Numbered from the stretch's first letter, positions 25,153 through 37,308 are shown. The stretch is 64,000 bases of DNA from Styela clava (GCF_964204865.1 NC_135251.1:16430001-16494000); one strand, 5' to 3'. Numbers and translations are program-made. The notes: generated by a model not told the origin, from the sequence alone.

Positions 25153-26374
25153 TAGAGATGTACCGATGTATCGGTATCGGGTATCGGAATCGGCAATATC
25201 GGCCATTTTTACGGTATCGGCCATGTATCGGTATCGGTGAGATTAAGGCCGATATTTCCGATATATTTACCTTTTTGATATGGTCCAGAATGTTTTAAAG
25301 ATAAGTTGGAATACTACTTTTTAATTTATTTTTTGTCTGGAGAGATCGTGAGCTATGAGCCATACATGTCCCCACCCCCGCGAGAGAATAGGATTCACGT
25401 GTTTTTAGCTATTTATCAGCTCAACTAATTTGGCTATTTTCGCTGTCAAATTTTTATATTGACATTTTTAATATTACATAGTAATCATGAAGAAATATAT
25501 CAACACGGCACATAACAAAAAACAATTAGAAGCCCAGTTTTAAATCATACAGTGGAATTGGGGTCCTTAACGACACATGGACTTTTGGCACGGGTATAAA
25601 TTCTGACTGTTTGTCGTCAAGTACAAGTGTCATTTAGTCCGTCGACATCAATAAACTAAATTCCGACACAATTATCCCTCTACGCAGGTATTCATTTTGT
25701 TTAACTACACAATTTCTTTATAGATATATTGACATGACCGCCTAGCCCTAGCTTGTCACAAAATATATGATAGCAATTGTATAATAATATAAAATAGTAA
25801 AGTAAAAAAAACGTCCTCGACGGTTATAGGTAGGCCTTCTTTTGGTCGGTGCTGATTGATATTCTTTCATGTGGGCTTGGACTTACTTATTGCGTCGACG
25901 ATTACGATTAGCCACGAAATGAAATATTTGAAAAATGCTTTTAATTTGATCGTAGGACGGCGGCTCTAGAATGTGTGGGTGATATTCGATATTCTTTTAA
26001 ACACGAATAACGATTTTTGAAGGTCGCGATATTAACATTAAATTCAAATTGGACATCCCGGCTTATGAGTTTCAATTGAACACCGAGATTACTAGCGTTA
26101 CTGTACAATGTATCTTAATCAGTTAAAGCATATGGATAGTGGATACCAAACATTAATTTCATATTATGCGACATATATATCTTTTTTTTTCGATCTGAAA
26201 TATTTTGTACTATGAACAATGCTCAAAGACCATTGTTTTAACCCGTCTGCCCTACACAACACACCTAATTAAGTAATATTTACATAGTATCGGTATCGGA
26301 ATATCGGTAATATCGGCGTTTTTAGCTGGTATCGGATCGGTATCGGCGACAAAAGTGGTATCGGTACATCTCTA
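25153..26374. mobile_element. non-autonomous hAT element with TATCGG arms
   Basis: Starts TAGAGATGTACCGATG and ends ATCGGTACATCTCTA. Both arms are dense in GGTATCGG repeats. The flanks GACAGTAG (25145-25152) and GACAGTAC (26375-26382) are an 8-bp duplication with one mismatch. It is 1,222 bp with no transposase frame. Confidence 0.9.
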
Positions 26375-26382
26375 GACAGTAC

Positions 26383-27243
26383 CCGCCTCATGGCAATACC
26401 AAGGCCTGGGTCATTTACTTTTGTTTGAGAAATCAATTAGATGAGTAAAATGTTCTGGCAAATTTTTCAGATCATTCAGTTATGTTGAATTTTATATTGA
26501 TACTTTTCTCGGAGTCAAACTTCTGTGCATATGACTATGCTGAGTATTTTTGTCTCATACAAAGAGCCTATAGAATATAGATAAACAAATGCATTGGAGA
26601 AAATTTCCTGTATATTATAGCCTCATCAAAATAAACATATATATATATGCAATAAATATTTCAAGTATTTTCAACGAATTTTGATGATTCACATTTATGA
26701 TATCTAAAGATTTGCTTTACACTTAGAATAACTATTATTAAAAATCAATTAATCGAGATCGCTCTATTCCAAATGCCCCAAAACTACCTGCTGGATGATT
26801 TTATATAATTGAAAAGCGATACCTTTGCTCAGCAGACATAGTTTAATGCCGTAAAACATCTTTAAAAGTGGAGTAAAAGGAAATTATCCACGTGTTCAGG
26901 TATAAATTAAGTGGTATAAATTTTTGTGGTTTGCTCCGACAAAGAACTTCAAGCAAGATATCACTAATATCTGCTGTGACGTGAATGACTGAATTTTTGA
27001 GGTTCAGCATAAATCTACCCAACCTAATCTGCGGTTTCTAAAACAGCAAGAGGTGAATAAAAAGTTCTTTGTGTTAGTCAAGTTATGTGATGAATTATCT
27101 GTGACCGCAAAACGTTAGGTATAGTGTTTGTACCCATGAGGTCAAAAAAAAAAATTAAAATTGCGAATTATACTTTCGTAACTACAATCAAACAAAAGTC
27201 TGCTTCATATCGAACATTGGCTTGGCAATAATGAGAATGCAAA
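26383..27243. other. lectin 3' side, no other gene
   Basis: AT-rich DNA following the minus-strand lectin stop. It should contain the lectin 3' UTR. I see no other coding signal or repeat. Confidence 0.5.
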
Positions 27244-30200
27244 CTAAATCATGGTCTCGCACATAATTCCGTTGGTAGCTTTCACGGGGTCAAAGTTCAT
27301 GAATCCATTTTTTCTTGTAATATCAGCGTAGAGATAAATCTGTGTATATCTTGAATTCCTGATGGGATACATAGGTGCGTACCATCTTACAAAAGGAGCA
27401 TTTGTTCCTTCCAATGTAGTCACAACTTTGCTCTAAATGAAAATTATAATTTACGTGCAATGTCTAAAAAAAAATTCGGTGACGAATTACTATTAATGTT
27501 GATAAGTTCTCACCCATTGATTGATCTTCATGCCAAGCCAGATATAAATGTAAAACTTCGGTCGCAAGATCTTGGACCTCATAAGTTGCAGTATTTTGAT
27601 GTAGTGTCCCGCACTGTAAATGCTTGCCGGGCGCCCACCAGGTCTCTTACCACATAACTCCCATGCATTCAGCATTGTAACGTTTCGGGAATTATATGCT
27701 TCAAGCCAAAAGCAAAGGCCAAAATCTTCGATTTCGCAATCGCCTGAATGAATAAAAGTAATCAAATTAAATCATTTTGATAGACATATTGTTTTGGTGT
27801 ATGAGAAAAGAGATTGAAGTTGGTGATATAACTGTTATTAAGCGTTTTAGCAGGGTTAAAAATGCAATCGTATTGGCCACAAACAATTAAACTATAGTAA
27901 TATACTCGTTCAAATTATACATAGTTATATTGCAACCAACAAATAAATCTCTCCGAAAAAAACATTTTTTCATGGCTAATTAAGAGAACTTCAGCAGTAT
28001 ACATATCACATTTTATATTCACTTTCTATGTTAGCATTAAAAACATTTTCTCAGACCTGATGAAGCGACATGTAAACTGGGATCTTCCTCCTCTCTAATC
28101 GGAGCCCTGCATTGGTCAAGGAGTCGGTCTACTCTTGAATTCACCAGATCCACTTTTGCAGCAATGTCGTTTATTGCTTGAAAATAGAGAAAGTAAGTAT
28201 GGTTTGGTATCGTATATGGAAGATTCATACATAGCTTTTTTGTTCGTTTTCAAACATGCTCTTATCCTATTATTCATCATTTACATATTAGCAGTATTTG
28301 TGGTTCATGAATGAAGCTGTTCACTGGATTTTTATGGCAAAAGTTCTATCTAAACCAGGGTCCTCAAACTCGCGGCCCGCGGGCCAATTGTCACTCAGCT
28401 CAGTTAGAATGATTGATGCAGTTGATATATGATCAGGACAAGTAGAGCAAAACCAAAATTTTTATAATCTATCCCCCAAAAGGCAGGTAACCTACTAGTA
28501 CCGTACCTGTGAGTATGATATTCGATGGACCTTTGACCCCGAAGAATATTTTTTATACTTTATCATTGCAAATTCTTGGTGCTTATTTTAGAGGTGGCTT
28601 TGCAAGTTGAAGCCTATAAACTGGGGTATATGTTTCACGTCATCATTTTGATTCAACAACCTGTTTTTCAACAGTACCTGTAGAGAAGTTTAGCCTAGTC
28701 TATCACAGCTCTTTCTAGACTAATTTTTGATTACTGCAATTAAGCTACGATGTCCAAGCAATCAGAATGATCATTGAGTTCTTTGATTCATACTTGAATT
28801 TCTGGAACACAAGCCAAAACTAACAAATAGCATGCAAAAACGAGGTAATGTTTACAAACATGCCTGAAAATCATTCTGAGGGACAAGTGTCTGAGCGTTT
28901 GCGAAAAAGTCTATTGTTACGTCACTTTCTGCGTCTTGCTGATTAGCCAATGTTACGGAATAACCAAGGAAGTAGGTGCTCGGGGAAAGGTCCATCGCGG
29001 AATTACTTACAGTTAGGTTTTTGACATGTTTTGCGTATAGAAAAATAGAGAAAAAGATTTAACTTTTTATGTTTAATGCTTTTATTGTGAAAAACCTGAT
29101 GCGGCCCGGACTCACTAAGGCTCTGTCTCGGCGGCCCCCAGGTTAATTGAGTTTGAGTACCCTGCTAAACAGTCTCGGACCACCTGAAGTATGCGCACCA
29201 AGATGGCGCGCAACCTGAACTCTGGTTGTGTACTAGGTTAGGGTTCAGGCTATGCGACATCTTGGTGCGCATACTTCAGGAGCACCACAATCTCAATATA
29301 AAACATATATTTTGTTTTACATTCAATAGAAGAACAGAATAAAATTTTATATATTTGAAATAATTGCAAATTACGCTCCGAATCAAGAGTTGTGCAACAC
29401 AGATCCTGATTTCTTTGCCACGCAAATCTTTTTATATGAAAACATTGTCGGTCAGTAATATTGGTTTTGTCAGTCTCTCCATTGTTTTCTACCAATCTTA
29501 TTTTCTTCACTTAACTTTATATGTTAGTTGTTGGAAATAGAGGACGAAACTAGTGGCTATGTGACCCAATTTCACATGCCTCAATAAAAATATGCGGATT
29601 AACTCATATGATTTTCGCTCTTGTTTATTTAATTATGTGATAGGCAACTTTCTTGTACGTGAAATAACATTACTGCTGATCCAATCTGCGTCATTGTTGA
29701 TTCCGCAATCACCGTTTGTGTGCGTTGACCTTTACGAGGCAGCGATAAGGTCACCTAAGCACCGTTATTAAACTTGTGGAAATATTTAATTAAATTGTGA
29801 TTTACTCTAATGCAGGTCACGAGGGTAATCCGCAAATTCCATCAGGAAACAATCAACGAGACATCGGCTGCCGTCAACCCGAATTTACAAAAGTCAGAAT
29901 AGTTTTATGAATTTTGCACGGTCTAATAAATACGGTACGAAATTTTTTGAGTTTTATTGATTCCTATAATTAAGCTCAAAAATGCATTTATATATTCACA
30001 TAAAAATTTATCATAGTAATTTCCATCTTATTATCATCTGGGTGCTATTAGCAGTTTACTAACCATCCATAATTACAGGCGCCTCGTAATCAGATTCTCC
30101 ATTCAGTAAGGATTTCTCTTCTTGGTCCTTACTAAATATCGGAATAATATCCCCATCAAACTCTGCACATTCAATACTTCGGCTACTTCCTCGTGATGAG

Positions 30201-30247
30201 CCAACCAAAAGAAGACCAAAGAAAATTGTTATTGCAATCACGTCCAT
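27244..30247 (-). CDS. secreted C-type lectin-like protein, 4 exons
   Basis: Minus-strand exons 30064-30247, 28057-28176, 27514-27743 and 27244-27432 join in phases 1, 1 and 0 to give 240 aa. Residues 1-18 (MDVIAITIFFGLLLVGSS) form a signal peptide. A linker follows, then a short heptad coiled coil at about 62-82 (INDIAAKVDLVNSRVDRLL), suggesting an oligomerising stalk as in collectin-type proteins. Residues 102-240 form a C-type lectin-like domain: the N-terminal DC...LCFW pair, LNAWELCG, GGRPASI, YIWLGM (the WIGL motif) and the terminal GIMCE cysteine. The usual inner loop cysteine pair and the EPN/QPD and WND calcium-sugar motifs are not seen, so sugar binding is doubtful. An alternative reading would extend exon 1 upstream to a membrane anchor, but MDVIAI is an excellent signal start. 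Intron 1 holds a hAT element and a MITE. Binding partner unknown. Confidence 0.78.
28356..29164. mobile_element. non-autonomous hAT element in lectin intron 1
   Basis: Begins CAGGGTCCTCAAACTCGCGG and ends TTGAGTTTGAGTACCCTG, with GCGGCCC words near both ends. The flanks share CTAAAC (left ATCTAAAC, right CTAAACAG), so an 8-bp duplication is likely but its frame is blurred. No transposase. Fragments of the same family lie near 23.2, 33.3-33.6 and 38.1 kb. Confidence 0.8.
29177..29286. mobile_element. MITE family A, 110 bp
   Basis: Inverted ends with GAAGTATGCGCACCAAGATG, flanked by ACAGTCTC and ACAATCTC (one mismatch in eight). It sits 12 bp beyond the hAT element above, both in lectin intron 1. 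Confidence 0.85.
29525..29908 (+). other. two open acceptor-led segments, + strand
   Basis: At about 29527-29586, after TTTATATGTTAG, a frame reads LLEIEDETSGYVTQFHMPQ then stop, followed by AATAAA. At about 29816-29902, after CTCTAATGCAG, a frame reads VTRVIRKFHQETINETSAAV and on to a stop, followed by AATAAA near 29926. Both look like 3' terminal exons on the strand opposite the lectin, inside its intron. No upstream exons were found, so they are not called as a gene. Confidence 0.25.
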
Positions 30248-31871
30248 GATAATCACGAAACAGATATCCGTGACAGATCTATAATATACAAATAAATAAT
30301 CTAACATTATAAAAAGTATTTATTTGCTTAGTGAAAGGCGAAAATTCAAAAATTATGTAAACACAACATCTGAACAATGTTCCAGAAAGCGCCATGGAAT
30401 TACTTCACCAATATCAAATATGAAAATGAAACATTATCCGTTTCTTTCGCATTTCGTTCTGAGTACCCTACTGAGCTAGTCTTTCGTAATATACCGGGTA
30501 ACTATACTATGGAATACATGATTCATGAGTTCGAAAAATTGATGTAACTTGTAACACCAAAATTGAAGTATTTCTTCTGAAAATTTCTGTCAAACCGATC
30601 AGAACGAATTAAAACATTCACTCAACTGCTTAGAAAAGTCGATATGATGTATTCTGAACTTTAATGATTACTCCAGTAAGGTACATAAATTAGGCTAGTA
30701 TGCGTATAAAAATAACAATTTGGCCAATGACTATTAATGCAGCTATTCGCAATACAATGGAATTGTGATTGTGAACCATCGTCAAACGCGTATTAGGAAC
30801 ATAAGCTATTTTAGTGGATTGACTTATTAAAACTCCATAATAATACTCTTCTTGACTTCGACCCTGTCATGTCTAGGACTAGCTATGCGAGTCCTTGCAT
30901 CAATGCCATACTAGCGATTGCATGTAACTCGAACCACGGGGAATGCAAACTAATGCTACCAGCTTTAGCCCTGCCTAATGTAACTTTCTGCAAAAAAAAT
31001 TAAAAAAATGATCCGGAACGCCGAAGTTGTTTTGACACATTATTTGTCGTAAAATGAAGCATAACTAAACACAGTTTATTTTCTATTTTTTCTCCGTTCA
31101 AAAGAATGCACTATAGCTTTGCAAACTTTTCAGTTTATATAATAGGCAATAAGGTCCTGAGACTCCTGACATTATACACGATAATTCACAGTGAGTTTAT
31201 GCTATAGTCACCTAACCTAAATTACGTCTTGAGTATTTCTGAAATGCAATTCTACAATAGGGCCTTTGTGTGCCCAAAATTCATAATCTAACTCCTGCGT
31301 CTATTTTTAAATTTCCTTAAGGCGCGGCAAGTACAAAAGTAATCCAATTTGATGCAAAATGTCAAAAAAATGATGAACGAGCTTATTGTATACCAAGCGT
31401 GGGTAATGCCGCAATTGTCGTCCGATTTTTTTATACACCGGTCTGCCATGATACTTAAAGCATTATTTAGCATGGCTTGTTGGCTACAAAGTTATCTAAA
31501 GGTTATATCAATCCCGAGCGACTCTATTTACCACCCACATCGCCAGCGCAGCATTTTGAATATCGAGGTTGTTTTTGGCCGAGACGCGCCATTGCATGTG
31601 CGCAACGCCGCACTTGACGATGGTTGAGGCTCCTGGGACTTGGCCTCACGGGTTAAACGTGCACGTGGCAGCTGCGTTCCTTTTAAAGGACGGGGTTGCT
31701 GATTGATTTTAACGAGCGTTAGCCTATCAACAACCTAATAACTACGTTTTAGTAATGAGAAAGGGTCTTTTATTTGATATTCCAATCCAAGTTATGGTTA
31801 AAAAAAATTTGCTGCAGATATCAAAGGCCATTATCCTAATTCATCCTATTCATAGTATTAATACCTTAATG
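30248..31871. other. lectin upstream region, no gene supported
   Basis: The lectin promoter and any 5' UTR exon should lie here on the minus strand; AT-rich DNA makes them unreadable by eye. A GC-richer patch at 31.53-31.70 kb is open on + but has no domain or splice context. Confidence 0.4.
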
Positions 31872-31879
31872 GCGTGGCA

Positions 31880-32463
31880 CAGTGGCGTAGCCAGCCCAAA
31901 ATTTTTGGGGGGGCCAAATTTGAAAATTTTAGAAATTATATTGGGTTTAAAACACCGTTCTTCAAGCGCCCGTTCTTCAAGCGCAAAACAACAACAGTTG
32001 GTCACCAAGCAAACTGATTCAATTACTCAGCTGGATTTTTGTGAAAACAAAATCCATTAATAAACAATTTTTTATTTGAAACAACAAATATTAACAACGC
32101 AATTTGAATAAGTAAAATACATCGCCCCAATTAAAAGTCCATCCTTCGCTTCCCGCCAACTATGCTCGACACAACTCGATTAATTTTCTCCTCGGTGACC
32201 ATTTCACGGTGACAGTGAAGCACACACAAATCAGAAAGGCGATTGGACGTCATTGATGAGCGCAGCCATGTCGTTACCCGTTTCATGCATGAGAAAGACC
32301 GCTCAGCCTCAACGGTGGTTGCTAGTAGCGTCATAACGATCTGTATTGCGGTGTACACGCTTGACGAGACAAGATGCCACAAAACTGGTGGATTAGGAGT
32401 GGAATTCTTGAAAATTTTGGGGGGGGCCATGGCCCCTCTGGCCCCCCCCTGGCTACGCCTATG
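31880..32463. mobile_element. internally deleted hAT element with a transposase remnant
   Basis: Begins CAGTGGCGTAGCCAG and ends CTGGCTACGCCTATG, with G-rich GGGGGGGCC words inside each end. It is flanked by a perfect 8-bp duplication GCGTGGCA (31872-31879 and 32464-32471). It is 584 bp. The minus strand keeps the 3' end of a hAT transposase gene, so this is a deletion derivative of an autonomous element. A stray end of the same kind, GGGGGCCATGGCCCCTCTG, lies at about 54856. Confidence 0.93.
32131..32400 (-). pseudogene. hAT transposase C-terminal dimerisation fragment
   Basis: The minus-strand frame contains LLATTVEAERSFSCMKRV and SNRLSDLCVLHCHREM, the hallmark of the hAT family C-terminal dimerisation region (AERSFS...LK.IKT..R..M...RL..L..L). 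The upstream catalytic part is missing, because the frame runs straight into the terminal repeat of the deleted element. It cannot encode an active transposase. Confidence 0.85.
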
Positions 32464-32471
32464 GCGTGGCA

Positions 32472-33260
32472 TATGTCTATTATTACTAGCTGAATGAATC
32501 ATAAACGGTTTAACCCTATAGGTTTGTTTCCTAGTTTACATTTGTGACTGCATCTCTGCGGCCAATATTTCCATCGCCCGTATACATTGGTTGACATGAT
32601 CCAACCGAATGACTTTTTGTTTCAAGCCAGAACCATGTTACAAATCGTAAAAGTTTGATCCAGTAAGTAACGTAAGATCCCCCTAAAACGTTAAAGAACA
32701 AAATTGGTTGGTAAACCAAATTGATGCATGAAAATTTGAGAAGTCTCCATAGATTAACTAAAAAGTAGTACCGTTTTTGTGCATAAATATAGTTTAGTTT
32801 ATTAAAATTCTGATGAAATTTTTGTACAAAAATAGTAGCTTATATCGTCAGGTTTAACGGTGACTGTCATAGATTCTTGGAATCTTAGATTCCATTGACC
32901 GGAGGGAAATCTCCACGTCACAACTGGTTGATAACTCGAAAATCATCATTTCGCCACAAATTAAACAACTGAATTATAGCAAGCAGTTTGATGCATGGTT
33001 GTAAACTTTAGGCTCATTAAGATGAACCGCAATGTTCGCAATACTTTCAGTAAAATGAATAACAAAGTTATTTGTCCGTCGTTAGGGGGTAGAGTCATAT
33101 TTCTTTGGTATAGTTTCTTCGTTTTTGCCAAGTATTTTAACATTGATTCTAGTTAGCGAGATCCTACTGTACAACTGTAAGAGAATTTGCCAAATTGAGT
33201 TATTTTTAATAGTATTTATTTAGGATTTGATCTATATTTAAACTTCGGAAATACAACTGA
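32472..33260. other. no gene seen
   Basis: AT-rich spacer without coding signal or clear repeats. Confidence 0.45.
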
Positions 33261-33613
33261 AAATTGACAAATAGCACGCAACGCCACGAAAACGCGCTAA
33301 TGTTCACCACCATGTCCCAAAAAAATTGTGAATAAGTATTTCCGAGTGGCCGCTAAACTTCAGTTTTTACGCCACCATTGACATCTTGCTAAATGCTAGG
33401 GAAGTGAGTAAACAAGTTGGTCAATGCTCGGAGAGACATAAGTATATTCCGATGTCACAATTATTTTTCAGTGGTTCAACAAAAAATGCATTACATAACA
33501 ACTGTAAAATATTAAAAAAGTATGCTTCCAAAGTCAAGAAGCACTTACGGTCCATATTTAATACTCGAAAGGTTCGGATTCGGGGCGCAGTCCGCCAGTT
33601 GAGTAGCCCTGCC
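33260..33613. mobile_element. partial hAT element
   Basis: The right end CCGCCAGTTGAGTAGCCCTG at about 33594-33613 is a hAT terminus. The interior around 33263-33305 (GACAAATAGCACGCAA...AATGTTCACCA) aligns with the hAT element at 28356-29164 (AACAAATAGCATGCAA...AATGTTTACAA). The left end is not found, so this copy is truncated or degraded. Confidence 0.5.
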
Positions 33614-33629
33614 TAATCTATTTTTCCAT

Positions 33630-34155
33630 ACGCTGGCGTGATGAATCATATGATATCTATGACCAGTTTTCATTGCCATCGTCTTTTAACCAAACGCCAC
33701 CATAAATTCGACTACGTTTGCGTTATCTCTATGAAAGAAATTACCCTACCAAAATGGGATAGGATTATAATTCACAATAACTGTGGAATGTAGCGACCCT
33801 AGCTAAGAATACAGGCTACTTATGATTTGTAACTTGTCATCATTTGCAACATATAATCATACTTAGTAATTAAAGTTTGTCTAAAACGCAGTTATTCGCG
33901 AGCGACTCTAGGTATGGTACAAATATCCACGGGTAAAGATCTTCATGATCCGAATGCATATACGTGGAAATGTCATGGGTGCCAATTTCCGTGGGCGCAA
34001 ATGTCCGTGGTTGCAAATTTCTAGGGTACCAATGTCCGTTTATGCAGATGTCCATGGGTTAAAATTTTTGTGAGTGCAAATGTTCTTTGGTGCAAATGTA
34101 CATTGCGGCGAACGTCCATGGGTGCAAATGTCCGCGAGTGAAATTATTCCATTGT
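33630..34155. mobile_element. family B element, second long copy
   Basis: A left segment (33710-33890: TTCGACTACGTTTGCGTTAT, GATAGGATTATAA, ACAGGCTACTTA) matches the reverse complement of the centre of the element at 23500-24183. It is followed by about ten 18-20-bp units around GGTGCAAATGTCCGTG (33965-34140) and a degraded end ATTATTCCATT. Ends approximate. Confidence 0.6.
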
Positions 34156-35616
34156 CAGCTCACCCGGACCACGTAAGCAAATGGATCAAATATTATCTTA
34201 TGTGTTAGAGACATCTTTCAAAAAGTTGTGACAATATTTCTGCAGGTATTTAGTCATGCTAAGTGGAATTCATTGTCTATTGATAGCACACAAATTTGAC
34301 ATTGGGTGGTTGGCGTTGATGGGTATTGCCAACTATGTAATATCAATGTCATAGATTCATGTACCATCTATTTTCCGAATGTATATAGGTTAGGAAAATC
34401 TGGAAGTGGTGTAATAGTAGTACGGGATACTAGTAAGGGAATGCAAGTTGAAAACCGCGATCAAATTTACGGAAACATAATTAAAAACAATAAATGAAAA
34501 ATACAATGATGTATTACTTCAAAAATATTTTATGCTCTGAATATTTGTACTGTCAGTATATTGTAAGGCTTTCGCAGACACAGACAGAAAGACATAGCTC
34601 AAAGTGACTGAAGGGAAGTGGACGAAAAGAGTACTGAGACATTATATGTGGAAAATACTTTTTTATATGAATCTAATGCACAATAGAACATGAGCAAAAT
34701 TGAATATATCACAAGTTCAACAGTAACAGCTGTTTCTTCACAAGAGAATTGACAGTAACCACGGTTCCGAACCACATTTCTTGTGAGGCGTGTGTACTCG
34801 ATTTTACTCGTATATATTCTTACTAATGTATTAATTGCCCTATTACTTTGTAGCATATTTAAACTTATTAGGGCAATTATAGCTGTTCTCATCTACTTTA
34901 CCAATCTCTTTTGAATTCTCAGTAGTTGTAGAAGTAGTGTCTTATAGCAGAGTGATACATCTTTACTGGGCTGTCTGGGAACTGTCGTTTTATTTCATTT
35001 ATATTTGAAAATTACATCTCCATTACAGATTTTCCGTGGACCGAATTCTGAACGCTAGGATTCAATAAATAGTTTGTGTTTACATAACGGTAGTCTGCCT
35101 ATTTTTTCGTCATGAATATATGATCAAATAGGCTGAAACCTTTTTTAGGTTATTTCCAATTGCTCAATGACAGCTGCTTAAATATAGGTCTTTTCCTCAC
35201 ATCATTAAAAAAAATTATGCTCCGTTTGAGTGTGTTTTAAATGGATGACTCGTGAAAACGGGTTTGCTATTTTGAAATTGCCATTTTGGTTCGAAATATT
35301 GAACCAATTTCTATTAAAAAGTACTGACAACTAATATATCCTGCTTTTCGGCTGGTTGATCTCAGAATAACACAATGCCAATAAAAATGTTTGATTTTTA
35401 TTAATAAACAAAAAAGGAAATTTGAAAATATGTTGCTTAGAGAAAAATTGACTTTCTCCGCTGCTAAAATATTCTATGTTTTCAGTCTTAAAGACTATTT
35501 GAGTTGCTAAGAAGCTTTTAAATATATGTTATTTTCAAATTTTCTACGGTCTTATGGGACCGACGAATATTTGAAATTTATACAGAAATGTTAGTGGTAA
35601 ATGGTGCGCTGCACAA
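34156..35616. other. no gene supported; a small hairpin
   Basis: Mostly AT-rich. An open + frame at 34306-34497 includes YRLGKSGSGVIVVRDTSKG but has no good acceptor or partner exon. At about 34834-34878 the words ATTGCCCTA...TAGGGCAAT form a short inverted repeat. Nothing else stands out. Confidence 0.35.
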
Positions 35617-35862
35617 CTAAAGTCTTTTCATACCGCTATCAATGATATTGCTCTTGTATTTTGTTAAACGATGCATTTTGCTTGCATAGGTGCTGTGCTT
35701 GTAGTCACTTAGTATTGTTACGTCATAATTGTGTCCATTGATGCGGGCTGTTATTCGCCTGTTTCGTGGGTACAAAGATAACGGAAACTTATGATAAATA
35801 TCTTCAGGAACTGATTGGCCCAAAATGCTATCGTAACCAGCAGAGTCTTTCCCATAGTGTCT
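35617..35862 (-). CDS. probable terminal exon of an unidentified gene
   Basis: A minus-strand frame of about 81 codons starts after a weak acceptor (ATATCGAG) near 35862 and ends in TAG at 35617. The translation is balanced and polar (including SVPEDIYHKFPLSLYP and ITARINGHNYDVTILSDY), with codons that look selected rather than random. There is no in-frame ATG near the start, so it must be a 3' exon. Upstream exons on the minus strand could not be found, and a MITE lies just beyond. No domain recognised. Confidence 0.35.
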   Translation of the reverse strand, partial: RHYGKDSAGYDSILGQSVPEDIYHKFPLSLYPRNRRITARINGHNYDVTILSDYKHSTYASKMHRLTKYKSNIIDSGMKRL

Positions 35863-36152
35863 CTCGATATTTTAGTTTGCCACTACAGAACTACTACAGA
35901 AACCACATCTTGGAGTAATGAAATATTTTAGTCACAAATTATTGCTGAACATCCGCATTTTATAATCGCCCCATTTAGCTTGTAGACATACTAAAATTTT
36001 CAATCACAACACGGCAAACGGCAACAATAAGGTTATATCGCGTTACCATGTCAGGCGAATTTTCATTTCAGCGTGAGGAATTGGTTACGAATAAGAAACG
36101 TTATTCAAACGTGATGAGAAACTAAGTTTGTTACAGGCTACATTTCAACCTA

Positions 36153-36541
36153 CCGTGTTTTCCCGAAAATAAGACCTATCCTGAAAATAAGTCCTAGCTT
36201 GAATTTTAAAAACGATTTTAATATAAGCCCTCTGCTAAAATAAAACCTAGTCAATAAAACGAATTTTTTTTTTGACCTAGTCGATAGCAAGAAATCTATC
36301 CCACGGGTTTTGAATGATTGATATAATCTATGTTTTGAAGTTATTTGGAATAAAAACATGTTATTTATAAGAAATGAATATCGATTTTTATATTTTGTAT
36401 ATTAGAAAATCTCGTAATTCTCTACTTTGTAATTTTGTTTCTGATAAATGAAAAGATAAGACATCCCCCAAAATAAGCCCTTTTGGTATTTTTCGGAAGA
36501 AAATTGAAATAAGACCCAGACTTATTTTCGGGGAAACACAG
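36153..36541. mobile_element. MITE with GTGTTT-CCCGAAAATAAG ends and TA flanks
   Basis: Left end CCGTGTTTTCCCGAAAATAA, right end the reverse complement of CTGTGTTTCCCCGAAAATAA. Each is bordered by TA (36151-36152 and 36542-36543). ATAAG(A/C)CC words recur inside both arms. A TA target would suit the Tc1/mariner group; that is inference. It is 389 bp and non-coding. The minus-strand frames overlapping it are not genes. Confidence 0.75.
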
Positions 36542-37308
36542 TATGAGGATAATCTCGTATCCGACATAGCCAGTAAGCGAACGAGGGGCCATGTGGGCAA
36601 GCCGTCTTATTGACTTTCCTCTCCCCCGTGATAAATATAAAAAAAATCTTTTCTTAGTATTGTACAATTTATGATAAGTTCCTTCTTCCAACAAAATCGA
36701 GACATTAAATTTTTTATGCACAGGCACAATCAATATTCTTCTCCTTTTTCATGAACGCTATATAAGACTTGCCGATTTTGTGTCCAATTATGTCAACCAC
36801 GACTTTTCTGTTCACTCATTTTCTTTTTTTCAAATTGACAACTACGCCGTGAAACGCCGAGAAAATGAGTTTCGCAGCGCACGTATGGTAACTAAACAAA
36901 TTCTTTAGTTTTGTATGGAAATAAACATGCTGAACGCATTACAAAGTTGCACATTTTCTATGAACGTTGCTTCAAACACCATGAATTGGATATACGCGGG
37001 TTCCCCGAAAATCAATAACCATAGGTTTACAACGACACAGCATGCAAAGTGGCAAAATCTGAAATTGGTGCAATCAGTGTGAGCAAATGGGGAATATAAA
37101 AGCTTATCAATGAAACATTATCCTGGTGACTACACCACAACTATAACAGACGAGTGTGAATGTTTATATTTCAAATTTATCTCATGTTTTTTCGCTTTGC
37201 TGCTTCAAGAAGACAACCTGCTTTTAATGTGTGACACTAAGTCAGTTTCTCCAATGCTCTCTTCTGAGTTACCCTGTTGCGCACTTCATGGGGGAAATAT
37301 GCGGTCGT

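Noticed and set aside
24886-25224. 112-codon minus-strand frame
   Set aside because: Begins inside the GGTATCGG arm of a hAT element and has no recognisable domain.
27460-27657. + strand frame
   Set aside because: Shadow of the lectin domain exon on the minus strand.
34599-34892. 97-codon minus-strand frame with a signal-like start
   Set aside because: Its first part is a short hairpin repeat, and there are no domains or supporting splice sites.
36422-36733. 103-codon minus-strand frame
   Set aside because: It runs into the GTGTTT-CCCGAAAATAAG MITE; the part outside shows no domain and has no acceptor or donor in phase.
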